A stretch of DNA of 64,000 nucleotides from Xanthoparmelia taractica. Taxonomy: Eukaryota; Ascomycota; Lecanoromycetes; Lecanorales; Parmeliaceae. The stretch lies in NCBI GenBank assembly GCA_033085395.1, contig JANQBS010000072.1, positions 62,001 to 126,000 of the forward strand. Reading direction: 5' to 3'. Under the pieces are notes generated by a model, which worked only from the letters and a program-made list of their open reading frames with translations, was not told the DNA's origin and searched no databases. The stretch's first letter is position 1. Every line of letters starts with the position of its first letter. The translations under genes and the position numbers were made by a program. Below, one piece after another: positions 21,937-32,398 of the stretch.

Positions 21937-24900
21937 TGGGTTGGCTGAGGCGGTTAGGAGATGAGAGGTGTAGGGATCTTGCGGAGGAATTCGATACCAA
22001 TGGATGAAGAGGCCTCAAGAGACTTGAGGAATGTAATTGAGAAGGTAAACTAGTTGAGTGCGTGTGGAGAGGCGTGTCAGGGAAGTAGCAAGGCAGTTGT
22101 TAGGTGATACAAAGCTTTGATGGCAGTAATAAGGTATTGACACGGGCAAGCGGAGCAGATGGAATCATGTGTATTGAGCAGTGTCGAGGGATGATGATGA
22201 CTGAAGATGTCGTGCAAAAGTAGAATATTTAGAGTGTTGGTGTATTGGTATAAGAGTTGAATGGTGAGCCGTGTCAGCTTTGTAATGTACTTGGTTTTCT
22301 GAGCTCTGGTATAATTAATTACTTACGGTGTATTAATAGTTAGACTACTAAGGTACCTAGTCAAGGAATGTGGGGAATATTGGAAAGGCTTGGCGTGATT
22401 GGCGGGGAAAGAATGGGCTGCCGCTCTTAGTTATACGCCTCTTACTGTATCATACAATTTTCGTTACCCGTGATAATTAAACTTTCCGCTGCTGAATACC
22501 TACCGTATGATGGGTAGTGAAGAAGAGGATGTAACGTGTGTGAAGAGACTTTTACTTCTTAAAAAGATAGGATCGTGCTCTTCCTCACTTCAATGATTTG
22601 TAGAACTTCTTCCTCATGTCCCATGTCCTCGTGGCCTTCTCTCTTTGGGAATAAGACGTGGAAGCTTTGCTATCTTGTCTAATTCGTCCGAAGATCTAGG
22701 AGGTTCCGCCGTCAAAATGGCCATAGCATACCGAAGTGGTTTCTATTAGGTATCATCGTGGTCAATGCTTTGTGTGTGTATTGTGCTCTGCCATGAAAAT
22801 TATACATCCACCCTTTGTAGGTTAATTGGTTGCGCTGCACGCTTCGATTGTTATGTCATTCCTAGAGGAAATCCCACTCGGTACCCATCCTGTCATGAAG
22901 CATCGGCTCTTTAGCGTAAAATAGCCGTCTGTCCCTCTCGCGGGATCATCGCACAGCAATGGCAAAAGAGACTGGAGCTGATCTATCCTCTGCCACAGCG
23001 TGTCCAGGGTCTGCTTATCATAGTGATCGAATATATCATCTTTATTATCAAGGAGAGCTTCTTAGTGTTGGAATGTAAAGCGCTGTAGAAGGGCTTCTCG
23101 TACTTCGTGCTCTTGTAGCTTCAAGTCTTCATTCGTTCTGCGAGTGGTGAATCGTCCCTTTCAACCTGAATCTGACGTGACATAGCTTCCAGGGACTTGA
23201 GAGCCTTCCGGGTGTAGATAAGATCTCCTGATCGATCATCCGGAATATGGATCTATTTCGAGTCCTGTTGGCGACGACCTTTCCAAGCGATATAAGTCTT
23301 TCTAGCGTCTTTGTACCAGAGTCTCGACCGTGCGTCTCGTTCTGTATTGAGCAGCTCAGGCCACAATGGACTTTCGAGATGTAAACGATCTTCAGGAGCT
23401 TCGCTTCTCCTTCGAACACTTTTGATATTTCGAACAGCTTGAGCATCTGTGAGCTTCCAACAGAAGACTCCCCACTGGGCTTGACGTCTGGTTCGCTGGT
23501 GATGACCAGTTGACAACGACTTACAACTCAGCACCTAACTCCAATATGACATCGTTCATGAATGGGGTGCGACCAGGCACAGACACAGGATGTGTTCAAG
23601 GTACCTTTTAAAATTTGCGTTGGACTCACGACTCCTGGACTGGTCACTTTTGAGGAAAGTTTCCACATCCGAACAATTCGGACTCTGCGAATCTTCACCA
23701 ATATAGGATTGGGATTCGTATTGCAGGATAAGCTTTTGGCTCCCTTTGGAGGCGACTTGAAGGATTTAGGAAGAAGCTGATGGCCCGAATACTTCATTTT
23801 GATTTGTACATCACCGTCTGGCCCTTTTTAAACCGACAGCATCGCTATCAAACCATAAGGGTCAGGAATAGGAATCGACGCTTTACCATCCGGTCTGAGA
23901 AGTTCGGCGTTCTGTAAGACCGCGATCATACCCTCGCCTTTCCTGAGATTTGTTGCGAGATTATCGTGGCTCTTTTCATGCTCTTTTTCGTACCATTTGT
24001 AGAAGCCACTCGCATTTGGCCTAGGCAGAGGTTCCATGTTATTCAGATAGGTGTCATCTACGTTAGACGATGTCCACGGGCAATGTGCGACGCACAAAGT
24101 TCTAACTGTTGCAACTTGGATTTGAAGCGCAAAGCGGACATCTTTATTCTCTCAATGAAAAGTTACTTTGACAAGTTTCCTTCATTCGGTATGAAGCGTA
24201 CCGAGAGAAGAATGGCATCGATCTAGTAGCGAATGCATGGATCAGGTATTCACCGAATACTGAGTCCACTGTTCTTCTCGCCAGTACATTTGATAGTCAG
24301 CACTGATGCATGTCATACCGGTGTAACCGTCGTACAACTCATCCTTCTCAGAGTGCAAAGTGATCTGTCTGCCGTGCGTGATCACAAGCATCCTTCTCAC
24401 CTTATCACTAATATGCAGGTTAGCCATGCACCTAATCTTTATACAACCCGATCCACCCACATAAGGGCACACATGGCCCGCTGACCTATTTCAATCATCA
24501 TCCAATATTCAAAAATAAGAACGAGGAGCAAGAAAACTATGGATGATTAATAGACCCTCACAGCCAATGAGCTCTCAGCCATTTATATTGGCCTTGGCTG
24601 ACTATGATTCAGGCCCACAAGGTTCCTTAATAGATGGGGAAAAAGGTGTTCCTGCATACGTGGACACAATATGTGTCTCCAACGATCTTATGTGGAAGCA
24701 GTAGAAAGTCCAAAATGGTCGCAACCAGTAGAGCAGCTGCAGGCAGTCGCTAGAGTAGGTATCTTATCGATCCAAACATGCAAAGCTGTACCTCCATCCA
24801 CCCAAGACGATAAAGATCAGACGTAATATTACTGAGCATCCAGGGAGTGTAGCTAGACCAATTTTAGGAGCCGAAAAGTCTGAGCGTGAAAACCAAACAG

Positions 24901-25266
24901 AGTCGGTTAGGAAGGAATGCTCAGCATTGCGGTTTTTCGAGTAGCTACGCATATTAAAGGCCTGTGTTGAAAGGTTCTGCCCTGAACGCGTCAGTCTGAC
25001 CATTGTGGATGGCCTGAATATGAAAGAGAAAGGCAATGGTTTGGGAAGTGGAACAGTACAATAGGGTTAAGGCTTAAGGTAGTCTTATAGCGGCGCTTAC
25101 CCGGTGCTCGATCCGGGGCGCGGTCGAGGGCATATTTCAAGTCCTCTTGGCGGCAGGCGGTTCTACAGCTAGTTATCGAAATGCCACTTGGCTTTCCATT
25201 GTTCTTTCACGTCTTCTTTTACTGAGCACTCTCCTTCAAGCAACGGCTACTCATCATATTCTCACC
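21937..25266. other. Gene-poor stretch of 3.3 kb
   Basis: No intact gene is visible. The left third (about 22000-22900) has frequent stops in all frames and includes the upstream region of the coiled-coil gene. The middle (about 22830-24200) holds minus-strand coding-like fragments listed separately. The right part (about 24200-25266) leads into the P58-type gene and should hold its promoter. Confidence 0.4.
22830..24200 (-). pseudogene. Decayed minus-strand gene remnant, family not identified
   Basis: Protein-like peptides follow each other on the minus strand but switch frame or meet stops. Examples are PRPNASGFYKWYEKEHEKSH (in 23828-24097), a stretch around QWGVFCWKLTDAQ (23253-23534), and a frame reading LQEHEVREALLQRFTFQH, then a stop, then EALLDNKDDIFDHYDKQ and LWQRIDQLQSLLPLLC (about 22900-23120). 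Several of the breaks fit no plausible short intron, which suggests decay and not splicing. It might be an old heterokaryon-type or other accessory gene, but I cannot name it. Low confidence. Confidence 0.28.
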
Positions 25267-26916
25267 ATGATTACACGATTATCATCTTTAGCTCTGGTAG
25301 CTGTTCTCCTTTCCTCACCCCTCAGTCATTGCATAACCCCTTCAGATATACCCACCGACACCCCCATTGCTTCCCTTGTCTCCTCCGCCAAATCCCACCT
25401 CGCCCAAGGCAATGCAAACGATGCTCTTACATATTTCGACGTTGCTATCTCACGAGATCCTCGGAATTACCTTACAATCTTCCAGCGTGGCGCCACATAC
25501 CTTTCAATCGGGAAGAACGAAAAAGCAAGTCAGGACTTCGACAAAGTACTGAGCATCAGGCCCGATTTCGAAGGAGCCCTATTGCAAAGAGCCAAGATAA
25601 AAAGTAGGAATGCCGACTGGGCCGCAGCAAAGGAAGACTATGTAAGGGCAAAGAAAACAGAAAGCGCAGACTTCACACAGCTCGAGGAAGCATGGGGAGC
25701 CGCATCACTGGCGTCGGATGCGGAAAAGGCTGGGGACTGGGAAAGTTGTGTCGGTCATGCTGGCACAGCAATATTGGTCGCGAGCACGGCTCTGGACCTA
25801 AGGCGAATGAGGGCACGGTGTCGGTTTGAGAGGGGAGAGGTGTTGGAAGGGGTCAGCGACTTGGCGCATGCGCTGCAGATATCGCCTTCGGCCACTGAAC
25901 CCCATATGCAGATTTCGACCATGATGTTCTACTCAATGGCGGACACCGACAAGGGTGTTGAGCAGATGCGGAAGTGTCTAAGATCGGACCCTGATTCGAA
26001 GACTTGCAGCAAGCTCTTCAGACGGGAAAAGCAGCTCGACAAGATCTTAAAGCAAGCCTCCGGGTTGAAGGAGAAACGCCAATTCAACAGCGCTGTGAAG
26101 CTCCTGGTTGGGACGGCAGAGGATCCAGGACTGATGCAAGATGTGAAAGAAGACGTCAAGGAGTTCAAGGAGGCTGGCTACATACACAAGAATTCCCCAA
26201 ATGAGCTCTATAGCCGTCTGGTTGAGATGGCCTGCGAATGCTACACAGAAGTATGAATCCTTATGTTGCCCATTACTTGACATTTGTACTTACACGCATA
26301 CCAGATCAACAAGAAAAAAGCGGCTCCCTATTGTACCGAAGCTCTCACCTTGAACGCCCACTCGCTTCCCGGCCTCATTGCTCAAGCTCAAAGCCAACTT
26401 GATGCGGAAGATTTTGAAGCCGCCATTGGCACCCTCAACCTCGCAAAAGAACACCATCCTGCTGCCCAGAACATACAGTCACTGCTCCAAAAGGCCCACA
26501 CGTTGCTCAAACGCAGCAAGACGAAGGACTACTACAAGGTCTTAAGCGTCCCTACGGACGCTGACGACCGCGCGATCAAAAAGGCCTATCGAACCATGAC
26601 CAAAAAGTACCACCCCGACAAGGCAAGCTCCTTAGGAGTATTGGAAGAGCAGGCGGCGAAGAAAATGGCGGAGATCAATGAGGCGTATGAAGTGCTTAGC
26701 GATCCGGAGTTGAGAGCGAGGTTCGACAGAGGCGACGATCCAAATAATCCTGAACAGCAAGGGCAACCATTCCATGGAAGTCCATTTGGACAAGGGCCCG
26801 GGGGCCAACAATTCTTTTTCAGGCAGGGTGGAGGAGGTGGTGGAGGGTTCAAGTTTCAGGCTGGAGGAGGCGGAGGAGGAGGAGGATTTCAGTTTCCCGG
26901 TGGATTCGGCTTTTGA
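25267..26916 (+). CDS. ER-luminal TPR-DnaJ co-chaperone (P58IPK / DNAJC3 type)
   Basis: A BiP co-chaperone of the ER lumen, related to DNAJC3/P58IPK. Two exons (25267-26250, 26305-26916) give 531 residues. The chosen ATG begins a signal peptide (TRLSSLALVAVLLSSPLSHC). TPR repeats run from about residue 30 to 405, for example AKSHLAQGNANDALTYFDVA, LTIFQRGATYLSIGKNEKAS and DFEAAIGTLNLAKEHHPAAQ. A J domain (about 415-485) includes DYYKVLSVPTDADDRAIKKA, the intact HPD in KKYHPDKASSLG, and NEAYEVLSDPELRARFDRG. The tail is a Gly/Phe-rich low-complexity segment ending FPGGFGF without an obvious ER-retention signal. The order signal peptide-TPR-J-GF matches the family. Confidence 0.92.
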
Positions 26917-27234
26917 TTGAGAAGCGGTGGTTTGTATGCATGGGCTGGAGTTTGAAGTACTTGAATATGGTCTATTTATTTGGGGGAATGGTCACCAGCT
27001 TTATAGCATGGATTTATAGGGAGTTTTGTCTCCAGGTCTACTCTTTCACCGCACCCAACATGGTACTATCTTATAAGGTCGTTTATTTGTAAAGGACTGT
27101 TTCTTACGAAATGATTCTACCATCTACCGCCCCTTTTACTCAAAGCCCCAAAAAGAATCGAATTTACCAGCCAGATTATCTATCCTACTCAGAGAATGTC
27201 TAGGAAGATGAGGCAAAAATTCAGTCACTGGTGT
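26917..27234. other. Intergenic region
   Basis: The 3' flank of the P58-type gene up to the tRNA. It shows short AT-rich tracts only. Confidence 0.3.
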
Positions 27235-27343
27235 CGACACCTGCAGGGTTCGAACCTGCGCTCACGAATGAAACAGATGTCGAAAATAATACCTGAGAAG
27301 ATAAAATTCAAGTCTGTCGCCTTAACCACTCGGCCAAAGTGTC
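27235..27343 (-). tRNA. tRNA-Ser (anticodon UGA) with intron
   Basis: Read on the minus strand, the acceptor stem GACACTT pairs with AGGTGTC (one G-U). The D arm is TGGCCGAGTGGTTAAGGC. The anticodon stem ACAGA/TCTGT closes a loop CTTGAAA with anticodon TGA (27310-27308). A 28-nt intron (27279-27306) follows position 37, the canonical place. A type II variable arm (about 27257-27272) and a T arm around GGTTCGAACC complete the cloverleaf. The mature length is 81 nt before CCA addition. The anticodon reads the serine codon UCA. Confidence 0.93.
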
Positions 27344-27592
27344 TTGGAGGTTTGAATGTCCCTAGAAACAAATATATTGCTAGGAAAAGAACATTGAAAC
27401 TAGTGAGCACTTATTTGCTGGCGTTTCGGTCATTTAGTGGCTATCGAAGAAGAATACTGAAGATAATGTGTTTCCATGACTCATTGGCAACTTTTGCCTG
27501 AGACTCCAGACGCTATGCCCCGCTCTAATAAAGTTGTCCCAAGACCTACGTTCTCATGCCTAACCAAAATACCATGCGAAACGGTGAAGCCA

Positions 27593-29970
27593 CTATCCTG
27601 TGAAAGCAAAACGCCCAAGGTCAATGTTTGGCTTCGCCCGCTCTTCTTTCTCGGATGCAAACCCGCCTTCGTCTTCTGAATCCGGGATAATGGCGTCCTC
27701 ACTGCCCGTGGTTATAGTGGCATCACGTCTGATGCTGTAAGCCAACGGTAAATTGAGAATCGATTTTGATACACGTCTGCTAACTCGGCTTGGTGCGCCT
27801 TCCTCAACCTTTCCTGCAACGTCCACGGTACTGTTGAAGAAACCGGCGCAGGATTTTGATCGACTCATGGCACCCAAGCCAAGCCGTTCAAGAGGTGTCA
27901 TGCTCCGCTGTCTATTCAGTGGTGGCTTCGATGTCGCTTGGCTCGTACTGACTTCTACCCGAAGCTCCTTTGAGCTCTCCATCTTTCTTCCTAGTAACGC
28001 TACTCGCTCGGGCTCTGGCCGAATGGTATGTTTCTGAGCTAGGGCTTTCAGTTCGGCCGTGACGTGCTTGTCTAATGCTGCAGCAACGGATGGCACAGAG
28101 CTTGTGAATCTTGTCGCGGATGTACTGGAAGACACCACGGTACTTTCTACTCCTCGGGAGGCCGTTGAACGCTGTGGACTCTCCCTCAACATCTTATCGT
28201 CCTGCTTTCCCGGGCAACGATCGTCCTCTGCCTTCTTCTCCGTGTTATCTTTGAATATCTCCATCTTTTCTTTCCTCGATGGCTGTGGGCAATCGATCAC
28301 GTCTGGCAACTCGGCCATAACATCCTCAATGGAATCGTCTGACCAAATCGTTATGTCTGCGCTCTGTCTTTTCCGATTCTTTTTGCTTTTCTTCAAGGAC
28401 GGGCTGGGGTCCGTGATATTGGGAGCAAAGAATGGGCTTCGTTCAGACTCTGATGCTATTAAATTTCCCGCGTCCGTCGTGTCACTCGGATCAATGCACA
28501 GCCTTCGTCGCTTTGACGGGGTCGGTCTAGTTAGAGTAGCGCCTGCGCTAGTAGTAATCTCTGATAATCTGTTTGTCACGGTAAATCCAGGTCCAGAAGA
28601 AGGCAATGGAGCACTTGGCCTAAGAGGTGGCGGTCCAGCTGGTGCTAAACTCGACTCCCACATTGATCCATTAGCTTGCCGCAGAAGTCTTTCTTGTGAT
28701 GGCGAAGGTGTAAAGCTGTTTGGGTTCAATTCTGCCAGAGGCGTTCTCTTTGGTTTGAAAAATGACTCTATTGGTTTGATGGGTTTCGTATCTGGATATG
28801 TGTTGACGGTGTTTCTACGTGGATTAACCCATGGTGTTCCTGGAGCAGACTTGACTGTGTCTCTGACACGAATAGGTTGTTTGGTCATTGGGTCAAGGTC
28901 GCCGTTCGCGACTCCAATGGCGATTTTTCGCTCTACCTTGCCACCAATGAACGAGAAGTCTTCAGGTTGCGCATCAGCTTGAAGATCGGTCATCATCACA
29001 ACGTCTTGTTTCAACGGGCAAAAGACACGTTGGTGGAGGAATGTCAGCTCAGCCTTGCAGAAGGCTTCAAGGTACCCTGGGGGTACATGAAATTGTCCAT
29101 CGAACGACAACATTCGGAGAATTCTTTCTATGGTCTTATGCTTCCGCACAAGCTTATATGCAGACTTCAAGCCCATTCTGTTTATGTTAGGCAGATAATC
29201 GCATCCACTGAGAATGGCCATGCGTCTGAAGTCAGCATCTGACCATCCCACTAGGCTGATCTCTCGACAAGCAGTAAAGTCGTCCCGATTGATCTCGATA
29301 CATTCACCATATTGATCAAGCTTTGTTAAAAGCCGCTTGGCGCCAAACACAAGTAGATCCGAGTCCTCAGACAGAATGCCCTGTATAATTCCTTGCCTCT
29401 CGAGGTAAGCCAACTGAGCATCCGCTTCATAAGGCGCGACAACGTATTGAACACCAATCTTCTTAAGCTCATCTATCAGCTTTAGTGCCATTTCCGGGGT
29501 AACATCGACTGCCTTTTGCAGCTCTTGGTGCGCTTGGGAGGGTTTTTTGAGCCTGTACAATTCGAGTCCCTTCTTCTTACTCTCTTCACGCCTCTTTGCC
29601 CTCTCAATCTCGGTTGCTGCTTTACTGGGGAGATAGTCCCCATCGAAGACAATGTACGGGATCACGCCGAAGTGGATCAGCATTCGTACTCGGTGCATGG
29701 AAAAATCGATATGCCTGGACTAAAATCAGCCGTGCAAGGTCTCAGAACGGCCTAGTATACTTGGTTGTCGGCTTGCCCAGGGCGAGGTCAACAGCACAGG
29801 CCACTGTCCCTCGATGTAACCAACCATATGCATCGACTCCAATGGTCTGACCAGCAAATTTGTTCAAGTTGCAGGGCTTTTGGATGGATTTTAGGATTGG
29901 AAGCAGGCCTTGAGTTCATCAGAATCACGCACTACAACATTGAGCTTCCAGACATACCAGAGATACCCAT
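27593..29970 (-). CDS. EXO1: Exonuclease 1 (EXO1), FEN1/XPG family 5' nuclease
   Basis: A 5'-3' exonuclease and flap endonuclease for mismatch repair, DNA end resection and recombination. Three coding exons are inferred: a 13-nt first exon (29970-29958), 29908-29761, and 29714-27593. The N domain reads MGISGLLPILKSIQK, CNLNKFAGQTIGVDAYGWLH and IPYIVFDGDYLPSK, with the metal-ligand Asp residues. The I domain includes VQYVVAPYEADAQLAYLE, ILSEDSDLLVFGAKRLLTK and ILSGCDYLPNINRMGLKSAY (helix-hairpin-helix). Beyond about residue 350 the protein is polar and probably disordered. It contains ESFFKPKRTPLAELN, an FF-containing motif resembling a PIP/MLH-interaction element, which is my inference. It diverges from TMA16 across 326 bp. 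Confidence 0.93.
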
Positions 29971-30296
29971 ATTGACGGGAGAAGCAAGAAGTAATGAAAT
30001 TAGCAACGCCCCCACCTGCTCGTGTTTACATGATCCATAAAGTGCACCTGATTCACTTCCTGTGACCGGTAACAGATCCAAGAGCGACACTCATAGCATG
30101 GCATTCTATCAAAAACACTGTGTACATATCAATTGTTTCCTTTTGTCAACACTGTCTGTCAAATTAAAGACCAGTCAGGGAGCGCGTCGCGCTTTCAGTT
30201 CCCCTCGGAGACACGTTTCGCCGGCAGCCCCGCCAAAATATTCTCAAGAAGCACACAAGAATCACCAAAAAGAACCCTCTCACTTCCAACTTCAGA
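29971..30296. promoter_or_regulatory. Divergent promoter EXO1 / TMA16
   Basis: A 326-bp region between outward-facing ATGs. No confident motif is seen. The region from about 30180 to 30296 is probably the TMA16 leader. Confidence 0.45.
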
Positions 30297-30938
30297 ATGC
30301 CGAAAAGTTTGGCCAAGGTGCAGAAGAGAATCACCAAGAAGAAGGGAAACTCCAACAGCCTGCACGAAAATAGCAGAGACGCCCAAAAGCTAAGAAGGGC
30401 AGGCGCCAGATCTGAGAAGCTGGACAAGCTCGCAGCAGCAAGAGCAAAGGCAAACCAACCTCATTGTCCAGGAACCCTTCCCTAGATGGATACATGATGT
30501 GAGACACTGACGCTTCCAAGTGAAGAGACTGGCCTACTTCCAGGGGACAGCGAAATCAGCTGTGGGACCCATTGAGACGGAGAAGATTCATGGCCTCATC
30601 CAGAGGTTCTTCTACAGCATCCCCTGACTAGGAGACTACCACTAATGAGTATCAGCTACCTTAGTCGTCATGATGAAGAGATTGCACAACTTAAGAGACA
30701 ACGAAGACCTGGGCGACCTTCTAGCACTCGAGAAGATCTACTCCAGCAGTTTATGATGACGGAGCACCGAGAGTATGATGGAGGGTTTTGGATTGCTAAT
30801 ATGCAAGATGAGGGAAATCTGAGATCGCTACGCGAGTGGAATGGAGAGTGGAGCGCACTGAATACATTCAAATATGTTAGGCTGTCGAGAGATGGCACAG
30901 TGAAGGAATCAAGCTTCCCTCCAAAGGGTCTTTCATGA
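30297..30938 (+). CDS. TMA16: Translation machinery-associated protein 16 (TMA16)
   Basis: A factor associated with nuclear pre-60S particles in yeast. Three exons (30297-30465, 30521-30605, 30656-30938) give 178 residues. The N-terminus MPKSLAKVQKRITKKKGN and NSLHENSRDAQKLRRAGARS leads to ANQPH, then LKRLAYFQG, EKIHGLIQS and HDEEIAQLK. The hallmark RRPGRPSSTREDLL and the C-terminal GGFWIANMQDEGNLRSLREW, FKYVRLSRDGTVKESSFPPK match the family throughout. Intron 1 uses an unusual GTCCAG donor but restores phase. Intron 2 (50 nt) removes an apparent stop after FFYSIP. The stop lies 148 bp from the converging ubiquitin-S27a gene. Confidence 0.92.
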
Positions 30939-31086
30939 CACAATAGACAACAAGAGCGGCCCAATTATGGTATCTTTTAACGATCAATGATCACGGCGAT
31001 CACAGATCACTTTTTACCTCGCATGGTTTCTTCCTATAAGCTATTTTGAACATTGACGCTGAGGCCGGCCGTGCCCTTGGATTCCA

Positions 31087-31669
31087 TCATTTTTTTCCAG
31101 AAGCAGTCTCATCGAAGACATACGTGAGATGGCATTTGCCACAGTATTGGCGGTTGTGCATAGCAGCCATGAACACACCAGCTCCGCACTGTGATTTTCG
31201 TCAGCTTTGGAACTCCAAACCTGAGCTTCACAAAATATACCTCAGCGGTCGGGCATTCTCTTCTAAGGCGCTCGATCTTGCCATCACCGTCGACCTTGTA
31301 GTACTTGAGCACAGCCAACTTGGTCTTCTTGCGTTTGTGCTTTATCTTCTTGGGGGTAGTGTACACCTTCTTCTTGCGCTTCTTGGCACCACCACGTAGA
31401 CGGAGAACGAGATGAAGAGTGGACTCTTTTTGGATGTTGTAGTCGGATAGGGTGCGGCCGTCCTCAAGCTGCTTACCAGCGAAGATCAGGCGCTGTTGGT
31501 CAGGAGGGATGCCTTCCTTATCTTGATACAAGTGAGCAAGGGCGGAATGAATTGACACTAGAAACATGAACGCACCTTGAATCTTCGCCTTGACATTGTC
31601 GATGGTGTCGGACGATTCAACCTCGAGGGTGATGGTCTTACCCGTGAGGGTCTTGACGAAAATCTGCAT
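31087..31669 (-). CDS. Ubiquitin-ribosomal protein eS31 (S27a) fusion
   Basis: A ubiquitin precursor fused to a 40S ribosomal protein (yeast RPS31/UBI3). Deubiquitinases cleave after RLRGG to release both parts. Ubiquitin (76 residues) begins MQIFVKTLTGKTITLEVES and is split by an intron after KAKIQ. The ribosomal part starts AKKRKKKVYTTPKKIKHKRK and continues VLKYYKVDGDGKIERLRREC. After a second intron comes CGAGVFMAAMHNRQYCGKCH, the C4 zinc ribbon, ending TYVFDETASGKK. Reading through that second intron would lose the zinc ribbon. A 69-nt intron in the 5' leader (31676-31744) lies just upstream of the ATG. Confidence 0.97.
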
Positions 31670-32398
31670 GACGGCCTAGTATATTCGTCAGAGATCATGC
31701 GAGGGAGATAGAATGAGATTTCCAGAGATCGTTCGCAAGCTCACCTCGACAAAAATGTCGTCCTCAACCTTCAGCAGAAATGCTCGAAAATGAAAGAAAA
31801 GGTGGTGGGAACATGAAACCCAAGCGAGGCGGATAAGGCTGCGCTAGCCTAAGATGGCCAAGAAAAAAAGACCAACCACCTTTATTGTTTTAGAGCGGAT
31901 CTGTGCCCTGACAACCGGCTTGGCTCTTTTCTTTAGTAAACACTCGCTCGATTTGAATGTACTTCTAACTCCCAGATTCTTTTTCACTCCACAACCAAAG
32001 TCCTCTCCTCTCAAACAAGCTGGCTTGCTCTACATCTACATGTAACCTACAACATAATTAATTGACCTCAAACAATCCAATTCTACCATCCGAAGAGAAA
32101 ACTCCGACAAGACACAGGAGCATCCGTCACAGCACCTGCGAAAGAGCTACCTCTTCGGGAAAAACCCCCCTCTCTATCCTCTGATCGCGATTATACATAC
32201 CAGCATTCGTCTGCATAGAATCCAAAGCCAAAGAATCTAGCCCGGCCGGTCAGCCTGCCCTGCACGAGGTGCGCAGTCAGAAACCTATATCAGATGGCAT
32301 GACCAGTACTGACAGAAATGTGACAGTCTCGAACCACGAAGATCACTTATTGAATTCTTCGACAACGCCCTCTTCCTTCGAACTCATCTTGCATATCC
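31670..32398. promoter_or_regulatory. Divergent region: ubiquitin-S27a leader and Swi5/Ace2-like promoter/leader
   Basis: It contains the 5'-leader intron of the ubiquitin gene (31676-31744, minus strand, GAG|GTGAGC ... ACTAG). On the other side lies the upstream region of the zinc-finger gene, with pyrimidine-rich tracts near 31970-32010. ATGs at 32294 and 32299 precede the main start. The frame opened at 32299 overlaps it until 32514. Confidence 0.5.

Noticed and set aside
28059..28982. 307-codon plus-strand frame
   Set aside because: It is the antisense shadow of the EXO1 last exon, whose minus-strand product matches the family.
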